DNA from: an uncultured Corynebacterium sp.
Lineage (GTDB): Bacteria; Actinomycetota; Actinomycetes; Mycobacteriales; Mycobacteriaceae
Direction of reading: 5' to 3'
NCBI GenBank assembly: GCA_943914355.1
Contig: CALUBS010000005.1
Location: forward strand, 32,601 to 96,600
Length of the DNA stretch: 64,000 bases
In this document: in pieces, positions 44,201 to 51,449 of the stretch
How the letters are laid out: each line of letters starts with the position of its first letter
How positions within the stretch are numbered: the first letter of the stretch is position 1
The notes under the pieces: model-generated
Database searches by the model: none
Told to the model about the DNA's origin: nothing
Seen by the model: only the letters and a program-made list of their open reading frames with translations
Made by a program: the position numbers and the translations under genes

Positions 44201-44426
44201 GATGGTGGTGGATTGGAAGACCGGGCGGCCGCCGAAGGGCGCGGCCATGGACGCGGCGAAGATTCAGTTGGCGGTCTATGCCGAAGCCTGGCGGCGCATC
44301 CACGGCGGCGATAAAATCCGTGCAGCTTTCCATTACGTCCACGATGGTTATACTTTTGAGCCAGATACTTTAGCCCAAGGTGAGGAGCTGCGTAGCCTGC
44401 TTGAATCGTCAGTAGCAGGCCACTAG
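41247..44426 (+). CDS. adnB: AdnB subunit of the AdnAB helicase-nuclease
   Basis: A 1059-aa protein, the lead motor and second nuclease of AdnAB. It has all UvrD motifs intact: VVAGAGAGKTETMASRV, LTFTRKAAQQL, VMLDEYQDTSYAQ, VGDPMQAIYGWRG, TVHKAKGLEWEHV and YVALTRTES. The C-terminal PD-(D/E)XK nuclease has RMDAVFRLADGTWMVVDWKTGRP followed by QLAVYAEAW, without the iron-sulfur cysteines seen in AdnA. It follows adnA with an 8-nt overlap and precedes the K+ channel gene. Confidence 0.93.
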   Translation: MPKQNFSPEEIAQALGKDYPPTEEQAHVIEGPFGPKLVVAGAGAGKTETMASRVVYLVANGYVRPEEVLGLTFTRKAAQQLEQRIRRQLIQLRDSGLIVSGSPAAEALNNIAPTVATYDSYAGELVREYGLLVPVEPSARIITEAERFAIAYDVVKNYGGKLSDEKTLGSITETLLKITSDMDNSLKDPDDIAEFARDFRADIDNLEKAPRTKGEYSKKLQDHINVQDLRVQYVPLIEELKRAQAEQQVITFGEQMSVAARLAQSHPAVGKQQAQRYRVVMLDEYQDTSYAQRVLLRSLFGGEQKDISVTAVGDPMQAIYGWRGATSENLTAFVEDFPQKDGTPAPKDQLTTSWRNPSGALELANSVAAGVFAGGPRPVDELHAAPHKGEGEIELGYFASEDEEHDFIAQKVRQQWEARGGDGFRAAVLVRTNRQTAAIAAALDAVDVPNEINGLGGLLWQPEIQDLVALATMLVRPEDAQAALRIFAGPICGLGMGDIQALAARQNNLAGAKQERLQWEEGMDPEEYLRAQLAQLTAEGPDQTVGLADALADLGERDRYTPEGLARMEEVSAKLRYLRTYSLSKPLSDLFADIEAIFNIRTEVLARGSAGGATHLDKFADIVAGFHGDSLYALLDYLELAREHEDGLGLGEVPASTDRVQIMTVHKAKGLEWEHVYVVRADSSSYKAQAETFLSKIEKVPGEDDYIEVSPDAVTRSEFEKACKAFLDDDRAHNAEEAARLFYVALTRTESTLTVTGSGTNNRSGKAKKGPYEYLERLKESFPQYVGEWTVPEEPVETSANAAESGLFPALEADPDSLAGADAVLAAMEDLPELSHGETFELWEQDAGALIEEYKSLQQPVVDVELPSELTASDMVALGSDPLQFARRQRRPVPFKPNSYAKRGTAFHAWLEERFGSPALLGEEELPGIDEPEDFDLEELKESFLNSEWAQRQPDFVEAPFEITIGSAVVRGRMDAVFRLADGTWMVVDWKTGRPPKGAAMDAAKIQLAVYAEAWRRIHGGDKIRAAFHYVHDGYTFEPDTLAQGEELRSLLESSVAGH

Positions 44427-44525
44427 GGCTAAGGTATGGGGACGGAACGCGGACGATGAATGGATAGTTGCGTCCCCGTATAACCGGCGGAATCAAAAAT
44501 CGATCCAGAAAAGAAGGCTGGGCCA

Positions 44526-45644
44526 GTGGCCAAAAAACATGCGAAGGTGCTCAAAGGGCGTATTAAACAGCGCTTTTTGCCGCAGGTCGAGTTGTCCTCG
44601 CAACCTGATCACGCGCTCCTTGATGTCATCACTGTGCCCAAGGATCAAAACGCCAGCCCGTGGCGCCAGTTGGCCAAACGCGCGCTGTGGGCATTTGGCA
44701 TCCTCATCTTTGTCACCATCGTGGTGTACTTAGACGGTGAGGGCTATAGCGAGGACATGTCGCTTTTGGATTCCTCCTACTATGCCGCCGTCACGCTGAC
44801 TACCGTGGGGTATGGCGATATCGTTCCGGTTACGGAGCAATCGCGGTTTATTAACCTCGTACTTATCACCCCGGCCCGCCTCGTCTTCCTTGTGCTGTTG
44901 GTTGGTGCGACGCTCTCCGTGCTGACGGACAAGGCCCGCCGCACCTTTGAAATCCAGAACTGGAGAAAACAATTGCGTAACCACACCGTCGTTATTGGCT
45001 ATGGAACGAAGGGTGCCGGGGCAGTCGCCGCGCTCTTGGCAGATGACGTACCCACCTCCCAGATCGTGGTCATCGATAATAACCGCGCGTCGCTGGCGCA
45101 TGCGGAGCACCACGGTCTGGTCACCATCTTTGGTTCGGGAACCAAGCAGGACGTGCTTAAGGTGGCCGGGGTGGAGCACGCGAGCTCCATAGTGGTCACC
45201 CCGTCCTCGGACGATACCGCGGTGCTGTGCTGCCTATCGGTGCGCGAGCTTGCCCCCAAGGCCAAGATTGTGGCCTCGGTGCGCGAGTCCGAAAACCGCC
45301 ACCTGCTGCGCCAATCCGGTGCCGATTCTGTGGTGACGTCTGCAGAGACCGCCGGCCGCCTGCTGGGGCTTGCCACCGTGACCCCCACCGTGGTGGAAAT
45401 GATGGAAGACCTGCTTTCTCCTAATGAGGGCTTTTCGGTATCTGAGCGCGCCGTGCGCGAGTTCGAGGTCGGGTCCAACCCACGCCACCTGGCGGATATC
45501 GTGCTCGCGGTGCTGCGCAATAACGAACTCCACCGCGTCGATACTGCTGATGCCTCCGCACTGAAACCGGGCGACCGCCTGCTGTATATCAAGCACGATC
45601 TGGAACAACCCGTGGAAGTGCAAGATGATGACGAGGAGGATTAA
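44526..45644 (+). CDS. Two-TM potassium channel with RCK/TrkA domains
   Basis: A 372-aa protein. The N-terminal helices flank a pore loop with selectivity filter TTVGYGDIVPV (about residues 97-107), then a TrkA-N Rossmann domain (HTVVIGYGTKGAGAVAALLA, VIDNN) and a TrkA-C domain. It belongs to the Rv3200c family of ligand-gated K+ channels, conserved beside adnAB. The GTG start at 44526 follows AAGAAGG. A K+ or voltage homeostasis role is inferred from the family; the ligand is unknown. Confidence 0.9.
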   Translation: MAKKHAKVLKGRIKQRFLPQVELSSQPDHALLDVITVPKDQNASPWRQLAKRALWAFGILIFVTIVVYLDGEGYSEDMSLLDSSYYAAVTLTTVGYGDIVPVTEQSRFINLVLITPARLVFLVLLVGATLSVLTDKARRTFEIQNWRKQLRNHTVVIGYGTKGAGAVAALLADDVPTSQIVVIDNNRASLAHAEHHGLVTIFGSGTKQDVLKVAGVEHASSIVVTPSSDDTAVLCCLSVRELAPKAKIVASVRESENRHLLRQSGADSVVTSAETAGRLLGLATVTPTVVEMMEDLLSPNEGFSVSERAVREFEVGSNPRHLADIVLAVLRNNELHRVDTADASALKPGDRLLYIKHDLEQPVEVQDDDEED

Positions 45645-46376
45645 TTGTATTTGCCCGTAACGCACACGGGACTAGTGCCCGCCACCGCGAGTGGGGACGC
45701 GGCGTTGGTGGAGGAATTGCCGGAAGGTGTGGGAACTCCGGAGATGGTGGACATCGGCACGCTGCACGTTTTTGCCTGCCCGGAAGCAATTGCACGGGGG
45801 ATAGGGCAGCTGCAACCTGCGACCTTTTTCGCCGATAATTCCCTTATCATGCAGGCGATTGCCTTGATCCGCAACAGGTTGGAGCAACGCTTCGATCCGC
45901 GCACGGGCCACCCGTTGGACTATCCAACGCCGGGCATTATTGGCCGCGATCCGCAGGATTCGCGCCGCATGGTATTCCCGCGCTTGGACCCCGCGGTCAT
46001 TGGCCTTATTGAGCTCAAGGGCGAGGAGAAGATTTTGCTGGTGCGCAATCGCGGGCGCAATAACTTCTTTTCTTTGATTGCTGGATACGTGGAGCCGGGC
46101 GAGACCATTGAGGCCGCCTTTGCCCGCGAAACCATGGAGGAAACTGGGCGGCGCATTGAGAATCTTCGCTACTGGGGATCCCAGCCGTGGCCGCCGAGTG
46201 GCTCGCTTATGCTGGGCTTTCACGCAGAGACATCGGATGTCCAGGCCACCTGCCATACTGATGGGGAACTGGAAGAAATTCGTTGGGTGACCCGCGCCGA
46301 GCTGCCTAAGCTCCCGCTGGCCACCGCGGGTTCTATCGCACACATGATGATTATGGAGTGGTATCACGGTGAGTAA
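45645..46376 (+). CDS. nudC: NAD(H)/decapping pyrophosphatase NudC, zinc ribbon lost
   Basis: A 243-aa Nudix enzyme that cleaves NADH/NAD+ (and NAD caps on RNA). The Nudix box is complete (GYVEPGETIEAAFARETMEE, then TG), and the NudC-specific SQPWP follows. In most NudC proteins a four-Cys zinc ribbon precedes the Nudix fold; here the equivalent segment (RFDPRTGHPLDYPTPGIIGRD) has no cysteine. The TTG start at 45645 directly follows the channel stop, with AGGAGGA upstream; TTG 45651 is an alternative. It overlaps uvrD2 by 8 nt. Confidence 0.88.
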   Translation: MYLPVTHTGLVPATASGDAALVEELPEGVGTPEMVDIGTLHVFACPEAIARGIGQLQPATFFADNSLIMQAIALIRNRLEQRFDPRTGHPLDYPTPGIIGRDPQDSRRMVFPRLDPAVIGLIELKGEEKILLVRNRGRNNFFSLIAGYVEPGETIEAAFARETMEETGRRIENLRYWGSQPWPPSGSLMLGFHAETSDVQATCHTDGELEEIRWVTRAELPKLPLATAGSIAHMMIMEWYHGE

Positions 46377-48423
46377 GCCGGATTTGTCCCTGCTGGATGA
46401 GGATCAGCGCCGCGCGGCCACCGCCCCGCGCGGACCGGTGTGCATTTTGGCGGGCGCGGGCACCGGTAAGACTCGCACCATTACCTATCGCATCGCCAAT
46501 ATGGTGGATCAAGGGTTCGTAAACCCCCAGCGAGTTTTGGCCGTGACCTTTACCGCGCGTGCGGCGGGAGAAATGCGGGATCGCCTGCGCATGATGGGCG
46601 TGGCTGGCGTGCAGGCCCAAACCTTTCACGCGGCCGCGCGGCGGCAGCTGAAGTATTTCTGGCCGCAGGTCGCAGGCGATCTGCCATGGACGCTTTTGGA
46701 TAATAAATTCCCGCTGGTAGCCCGCGCGGTGCGCTCGGTGGGGCTGGATAATTCCAAAGACATGATTCGTGACGTGCTGGCGGAAATCGAATGGGCGAAA
46801 TCCGCGCTGGTCAGCGCCGAGGATTATGAGAGCGTCATCGCGGAAACGGATCGCACCGCCCCGGCTGATGCCGCCAAGGTGGCCGAGGCCTTCCGGCGCT
46901 ACGAAAAGGCCAAAGCCACACCGGATATGATGCATCTGGACTTCGATGACCTGCTCATGCACATCGCGGGCGCCATCGAAAACGTCCCAGCCATTGCGGA
47001 GACCTTCCGCGAGCAATACCGCACCTTCGTCGTTGACGAGTACCAGGACGTCACGCCCCTGCAGCAGCGCGTGCTGAACGCCTGGCTGGGTGATCGCGAT
47101 GATCTCACCGTGGTGGGCGATGCCAACCAGACCATCTATTCCTTCAATGGCGCATCTCCGGAGTACCTGCTGAATTTTTCGCGCAGCTATCCGGACGGGA
47201 CCATCGTCAAGCTGCAGCGCGACTATCGTTCCACGCCGCAGGTAACGGATTTGGCGAACCTGGTCATCGGCAAGGCTACGGGGCGCGCGGCGGGCACCCG
47301 CTTGGAGCTGCAGGGCATGCGCGAGCCCGGGCCGGAGCCGACGTTCAAGGCCTACGAGTCCGAGGAAAATGAGGCGCAGGAGGTGGCTGGGCAGGTGCTG
47401 ACACTGCTCAATCAGGGTGTGCCGGCTTCAGAAATTGCCATCTTGTACCGCATTAACGCCCAGTCGGAACAGTTCGAGCAGGCGCTTGCCGATGCCGGAG
47501 TGGTCTACCAAGTCCGCGGCGGTGAAGGTTTCTTCCGCCGCCCAGAGATTCTGGAGGCCATTCGCGTGCTCATCGCCGCCACGCGCCGCGATGATTTGCC
47601 GGAAGACCCCGTGGCGATTGCGCGGGCCGCCTTCGTGGAGCTTGGGCTCAGTGCCACCGAACCGCAGGGCGCGCAGGCCCGCGAGCGCTGGCAATCGCTC
47701 AACGCGCTGGTGGGGTTGATCGAGAAGATCGTGGAATCCACCCCGGGCATCGATCTCAATGGGGTGCTGGGTGAGCTGCGGCGCCGCTCCACCGATAAGC
47801 AAGCCCCCGCCATGGAGGGCGTGACCCTCGCTACGGTGCACGCGGCGAAGGGCTTGGAATGGGACGCCGTATTCCTCGTCGGGCTGAGCGAAAAACTCAT
47901 GCCCATCAACCACGCCATTAAGGCGGGCGATGAGCAGATTGAGGAAGAACGCCGCCTGTTTTATGTAGGCATTACCCGCGCCCGCGAGCACCTGGCCCTG
48001 TCGTGGGCATTGGCGAAGACCGCCGGTTCGCGAGCCTCCCGGGAACGCACCCGGTTCCTCGACGGCATCGCGCCCGGCGTGGAATCTTCTGCAGGGAGTG
48101 GCCGCTCCCGCCGCCCGAAGCGCTGCCGCGTATGCAGCGGGGTTTTAGAGACCCCGGCGGAAAAGGTCATTGGCCGGCATGAAGACTGTGAGGGCAATGG
48201 CGATGACGAGGTCTTTTCCGCCCTGCGCTCGTGGCGCGCGCAGGTGGCCCGTGAGGAAAAGGTTCCGGCCTATGTCATCTTTACGGATGCCACGCTGCAA
48301 GCCATCTCGGAAGAGCTGCCGGCAGATGAGGCGGAGCTGCTGTCCATTTCCGGAATAGGGCCCAATAAGTTGGAGCGCTACGGCGAGCAAATCCTGGAGG
48401 TCATTCGCTCGGTGCGGCTGTAG
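46369..48423 (+). CDS. uvrD2: ATP-dependent DNA helicase UvrD2
   Basis: A 684-aa SF1A helicase with ILAGAGTGKTRTITYRI, VVDEYQDVTPLQ, VGDANQTIYSFNGA, TVHAAKGLEWDAV and YVGITRARE. A linker then carries a probable zinc site, CRVCSGV...GRHEDCEG (CxxC with HxxC where mycobacterial UvrD2 has two CxxC pairs). A C-terminal HRDC domain (FSALRSWRAQVAREEKVPAY...) follows. This layout is specific to UvrD2. The last 23 nt overlap the convergent cyclodehydratase-like gene. Confidence 0.93.
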   Translation: MSKPDLSLLDEDQRRAATAPRGPVCILAGAGTGKTRTITYRIANMVDQGFVNPQRVLAVTFTARAAGEMRDRLRMMGVAGVQAQTFHAAARRQLKYFWPQVAGDLPWTLLDNKFPLVARAVRSVGLDNSKDMIRDVLAEIEWAKSALVSAEDYESVIAETDRTAPADAAKVAEAFRRYEKAKATPDMMHLDFDDLLMHIAGAIENVPAIAETFREQYRTFVVDEYQDVTPLQQRVLNAWLGDRDDLTVVGDANQTIYSFNGASPEYLLNFSRSYPDGTIVKLQRDYRSTPQVTDLANLVIGKATGRAAGTRLELQGMREPGPEPTFKAYESEENEAQEVAGQVLTLLNQGVPASEIAILYRINAQSEQFEQALADAGVVYQVRGGEGFFRRPEILEAIRVLIAATRRDDLPEDPVAIARAAFVELGLSATEPQGAQARERWQSLNALVGLIEKIVESTPGIDLNGVLGELRRRSTDKQAPAMEGVTLATVHAAKGLEWDAVFLVGLSEKLMPINHAIKAGDEQIEEERRLFYVGITRAREHLALSWALAKTAGSRASRERTRFLDGIAPGVESSAGSGRSRRPKRCRVCSGVLETPAEKVIGRHEDCEGNGDDEVFSALRSWRAQVAREEKVPAYVIFTDATLQAISEELPADEAELLSISGIGPNKLERYGEQILEVIRSVRL

Positions 48424-49297
48424 CAAGGTTGACCTTGCCGCCAAAGCACACCGGGCATCGCGGATGGGCGATGGCCGTGCGTTGCTGGTGGCGGCCGTAG
48501 ACGTCTACCTCCCATTGCTGCCCCGGCCGTGGGAAGGCCGTGGGCGCGCCTGGTGGTAAGGGGCGCTTGCTTAAGCGGCGGATCACCACCTGTGCTTGGG
48601 CCGCTACCGCATCGATGACTAGTTTTTCTGGCTGCCTGCGCACGCTGGTGAGCTGGGAAGCAATGGCGCTCCACTGCGGATCCGCATCCACACGGAATAA
48701 GTGAATGCACAGCGGGCAGGGGCCTTGCCCTTCTACGCGCAGGGGCCCGATGACGCCGCGGTTATCTAGTAAGGAAATGGGCAACCAGGTCGTCTGGGTG
48801 CCGGCAAGCGCATTGGCGCAATCGATGGGGCAGTGGAGCTGGTCGATGCCAAGTACCGTAAAAAGCCCATCGAGGTCGTGGATATAGGAAAAGATATTGT
48901 CTTCATCAAGGGGGATGCGCACCGTGTATCCATCTGCCGTCAAGCGGACGCGCAGCTCCGCAGCGAGCGGGGATTCACCCAGCATGATGATGGTTTCAGG
49001 CTTCTTGGGATGTGGCGGCAGGGGCCAGAGGATGCCATAGGCTAGGGCATCATCGATAAGGCTACTGGCGGCAGCGCTATCCAAGCCGGCCGCTTTCAAC
49101 CGCGCCGCTAAATCGCCAGAGTCGACCGGCTGATGGGCCGTGGCAAAAGCGCGGGCCACGCCCGGCGCATTGCCCGTATCCGCCACCGCCACCCGGGTGG
49201 CATCCATTCCGAATTGCACCACGGAATCCTCGCGGCAAAATACGCCACACCCTGGCGCCAACGTCACAAGCTGAGTTGTGCCTTGTGAGGCAGTCAT
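48401..49297 (-). CDS. Orphan TOMM-type leader-peptide-binding / ocin-ThiF-like protein
   Basis: A 298-aa protein related to the E1-like partner of YcaO cyclodehydratases. Its core has IIMLGESPLAAELRVRLTADG, a degenerate Rossmann loop. The hallmark GPCPLCIHLFRVDADPQW is near residue 195, with a second CPVC near the C-terminus, giving a CxxC/CxxC zinc site. In actinobacteria such proteins occur beside uvrD and YgjP/M48 genes without a YcaO or precursor gene. Here too no YcaO, precursor peptide or transporter is nearby. The start MTASQGTT at 49297 has GGGGGAAG upstream. The function is unknown. Confidence 0.7.
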   Translation of the reverse strand: MTASQGTTQLVTLAPGCGVFCREDSVVQFGMDATRVAVADTGNAPGVARAFATAHQPVDSGDLAARLKAAGLDSAAASSLIDDALAYGILWPLPPHPKKPETIIMLGESPLAAELRVRLTADGYTVRIPLDEDNIFSYIHDLDGLFTVLGIDQLHCPIDCANALAGTQTTWLPISLLDNRGVIGPLRVEGQGPCPLCIHLFRVDADPQWSAIASQLTSVRRQPEKLVIDAVAAQAQVVIRRLSKRPLPPGAPTAFPRPGQQWEVDVYGRHQQRTAIAHPRCPVCFGGKVNLATAAPSE

Positions 49298-49368
49298 TGC
49301 TTCCCCCGAATCCCTTCGATCACCCCGAATACGGCAAAACGCCGCATGTGAGTCCATTGCACCACAGG

Positions 49369-49374
49369 TACAAT
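49369..49374 (+). promoter_or_regulatory. -10 element of leaderless ygjP-like gene
   Basis: TACAAT ends 8 nt before the ATG at 49383; no Shine-Dalgarno is present. Confidence 0.5.
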
Positions 49375-49382
49375 GGCCTGTC

Positions 49383-49904
49383 ATGTCGAGCACGCAACCA
49401 CCAGGAAGTAACCACCCTGAGGTCAAGGTTATCCGTTCTGCGCGGCGGCGAAAGTCGGTGCAGGCGCGCATGGTGGCCGGGGTATTGGAAGTGCGCATTC
49501 CTGCCTGGATGTCCGCCCGTGAGGAAAACGAGGCGGTACAGGACATGCTCGCGCGCTTAGAAAAGAAAACCGGTGGTGCGGCGAAGACCGATGCGGCGCT
49601 CCTTCAGCGCGCCGAACAGCTCAACGCACAGTACCTGGAAGGGCGAGCCTGGATTGGGTCCATCCGGTGGGTGAGCAATCAAAATACGCGGTGGGGTAGT
49701 TGTACTACCTCCACCGCGGATATCCGGCTGAGCAACCGGCTACAGCAGGTGCCGGATTATGTGTTGGATTCGGTCATCATCCATGAGTTGACCCATACCT
49801 TCATCCCGCGCCATGGGCGCGAATTCTGGCAGTGGGCCGATAGGGCACCCCACGCCGAGCGGGCCAAGGGCTACCTCGAGGCCTACCAGCGCTGGGGCGG
49901 TTAA
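49383..49904 (+). CDS. YgjP/DUF45-family zinc metallopeptidase
   Basis: A 173-aa protein with the conserved RWVSNQNTRWGSCT segment and the zinc motif HELTHTFIPRHGREFW (HExxH with a third His) near residue 137. The family is related to M48 peptidases and is proposed to act as a regulatory or maturation protease; the substrate is unknown. It is divergent from the cyclodehydratase-like gene and convergent with the DUF2342 gene. The start at 49383 gives the family length; longer frames overlap the divergent gene. Confidence 0.85.
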   Translation: MSSTQPPGSNHPEVKVIRSARRRKSVQARMVAGVLEVRIPAWMSAREENEAVQDMLARLEKKTGGAAKTDAALLQRAEQLNAQYLEGRAWIGSIRWVSNQNTRWGSCTTSTADIRLSNRLQQVPDYVLDSVIIHELTHTFIPRHGREFWQWADRAPHAERAKGYLEAYQRWGG

Positions 49905-49910
49905 CGCGAG

Positions 49911-51356
49911 CTACTTATCCTCGCTGCCGTTGTCCTTATCGGTGCTCTCGTCGCTGTCGGCACCGTCGTCGCTGCCCTTGGAATCCTGGTCCTCTGCAGA
50001 ATCCTTGTCCTCTTCGAATTTGTTTTCGGAGTCCTCGCCGTTTTTGAGCATCTCTTCGAGCTTGGCAAATTCTTCCTCGAAACCCTCATCCGGCTCGTCA
50101 TCCAAGAGGGAATCGATGAAGGCAGCCGGGTTATCGAGGTGCTCTGCGGTGGGCAGGAAGTCTGGGTGGTCCCAGGCCTTATCGCGCTTCTCTGCACCCA
50201 CGGCAACGGTGGCGCGGCGCCACAGCTCGGCGGCCTCGGTCACCTTGGGGGCGTTGAGCTCGATGCCCACGACCTTGCTGAAAGCCTGCTCGGCAGACCC
50301 GCCGGTGCTGCGGCGGTGCGCCCAGGCTTCAGTGAGCTTGGAGGTAGAGGGGATGCGATCGCCCAAGGCCTCGCTTACGACGTGCTCGGCCCAGCCCTCA
50401 ACCAAGGCCAGCAGGGTTTCTAGCCTTGATGCGGCAGCGGTGTTCTTGGAGGTAATGCGCGGGGAGAGGTCCATTCCCTGCAGCTTGCTCATTGCCTCTT
50501 GAATGGCCTGCGGATCGCCGGATTCTAGGTTGAGCTCGCGGGCAAGCTCTTCAATGTGGGAGGTATCAATGACCAAACCGATGGCGTATTCCTCCACGGA
50601 GGAGACGATGCGCTCTACCAACCACGGCACGTGCTTGAACAAGCGCTGGCGGGCGGCCTCGCGCGCGGCAATGTACACCAGTACTTCTTGGCCAGGAACG
50701 TTGAGCTCGCGCGCGACTTTCTGAATGGTATGCGGCAAAAGCGCCACCGTATTGGCCGGGGCGATGGGCAGGCCAAAGTCGGAGCCGGTTAGTGCCTGGC
50801 TGGCCAGATCGCCCAAGGCGTGGCCTAGCTGCATACCGAAATTCATGCTGGACATTTGGCCCATCATCTTAGTCATTGGACCCATCATTTCGCGGGCCTC
50901 TTCCGGCATGGACTCCAGCTGGGCATCGTTCATGTCCTGGGCCACCGGGGTGACCATGCGCTCCCAAGCGGGCATGGTTTCTTCCAACCACTGCTTGGAA
51001 TCCCATGCCTGCGTGGCACCGGAAGCGGTGGGGAGAATGGAGGCATCGTCAAGCCACAGCTCCGCCAAGCGCACCGATTCCTCTACTGCCTTGGAATCTT
51101 CCGCGCTGATGCTCTTTGACTTGGGGATCTGCTGAAGGGCGATGCGCTTGGCCATGTCGTAATTGACCGGCCCGGAGTTCTGGGGCGAGTTCATGGACGA
51201 GCCCATGCCGGATAGCATCTGACCGAACTGGTTCAGCATGTCTCCGAGGCCGCCACCATTACCGCCGCCGAATGCGCCGAACGGGTTCTGGTCACGACGG
51301 CCGTCATTATCGTCGTCATCGTTATTTGGGAAAGAAAAACCGAATCCGTTGCTCAT
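49911..51356 (-). CDS. DUF2342/zinc-dependent-metalloprotease-family protein (Rv3195 type)
   Basis: A 481-aa protein. It begins MSNGFGFSFPNNDDDDNDGR with an Asp/Gly-rich N-terminus, then a helical core with AMPAWERMVTPVAQDM, LLPHTIQKVARELNVPGQEV and TLLALVEGWAEHVVSEALGDR (the EGxxE/H region of the family). It ends in a roughly 60-residue acidic low-complexity tail. The family is annotated as a putative zinc-dependent metalloprotease or F420-associated protein, but activity is unproven. A much longer frame upstream is a shadow of ylbL. Confidence 0.82.
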   Translation of the reverse strand: MSNGFGFSFPNNDDDDNDGRRDQNPFGAFGGGNGGGLGDMLNQFGQMLSGMGSSMNSPQNSGPVNYDMAKRIALQQIPKSKSISAEDSKAVEESVRLAELWLDDASILPTASGATQAWDSKQWLEETMPAWERMVTPVAQDMNDAQLESMPEEAREMMGPMTKMMGQMSSMNFGMQLGHALGDLASQALTGSDFGLPIAPANTVALLPHTIQKVARELNVPGQEVLVYIAAREAARQRLFKHVPWLVERIVSSVEEYAIGLVIDTSHIEELARELNLESGDPQAIQEAMSKLQGMDLSPRITSKNTAAASRLETLLALVEGWAEHVVSEALGDRIPSTSKLTEAWAHRRSTGGSAEQAFSKVVGIELNAPKVTEAAELWRRATVAVGAEKRDKAWDHPDFLPTAEHLDNPAAFIDSLLDDEPDEGFEEEFAKLEEMLKNGEDSENKFEEDKDSAEDQDSKGSDDGADSDESTDKDNGSEDK

Positions 51357-51449
51357 GCGCTCCAATCTACCGGCACCGTGCGGAAAGTTTCCATGATCAC
51401 AGCAACGCTGACAGCGAACAGTACGCCAAAGGTTGTAGGCTATTGCTTC

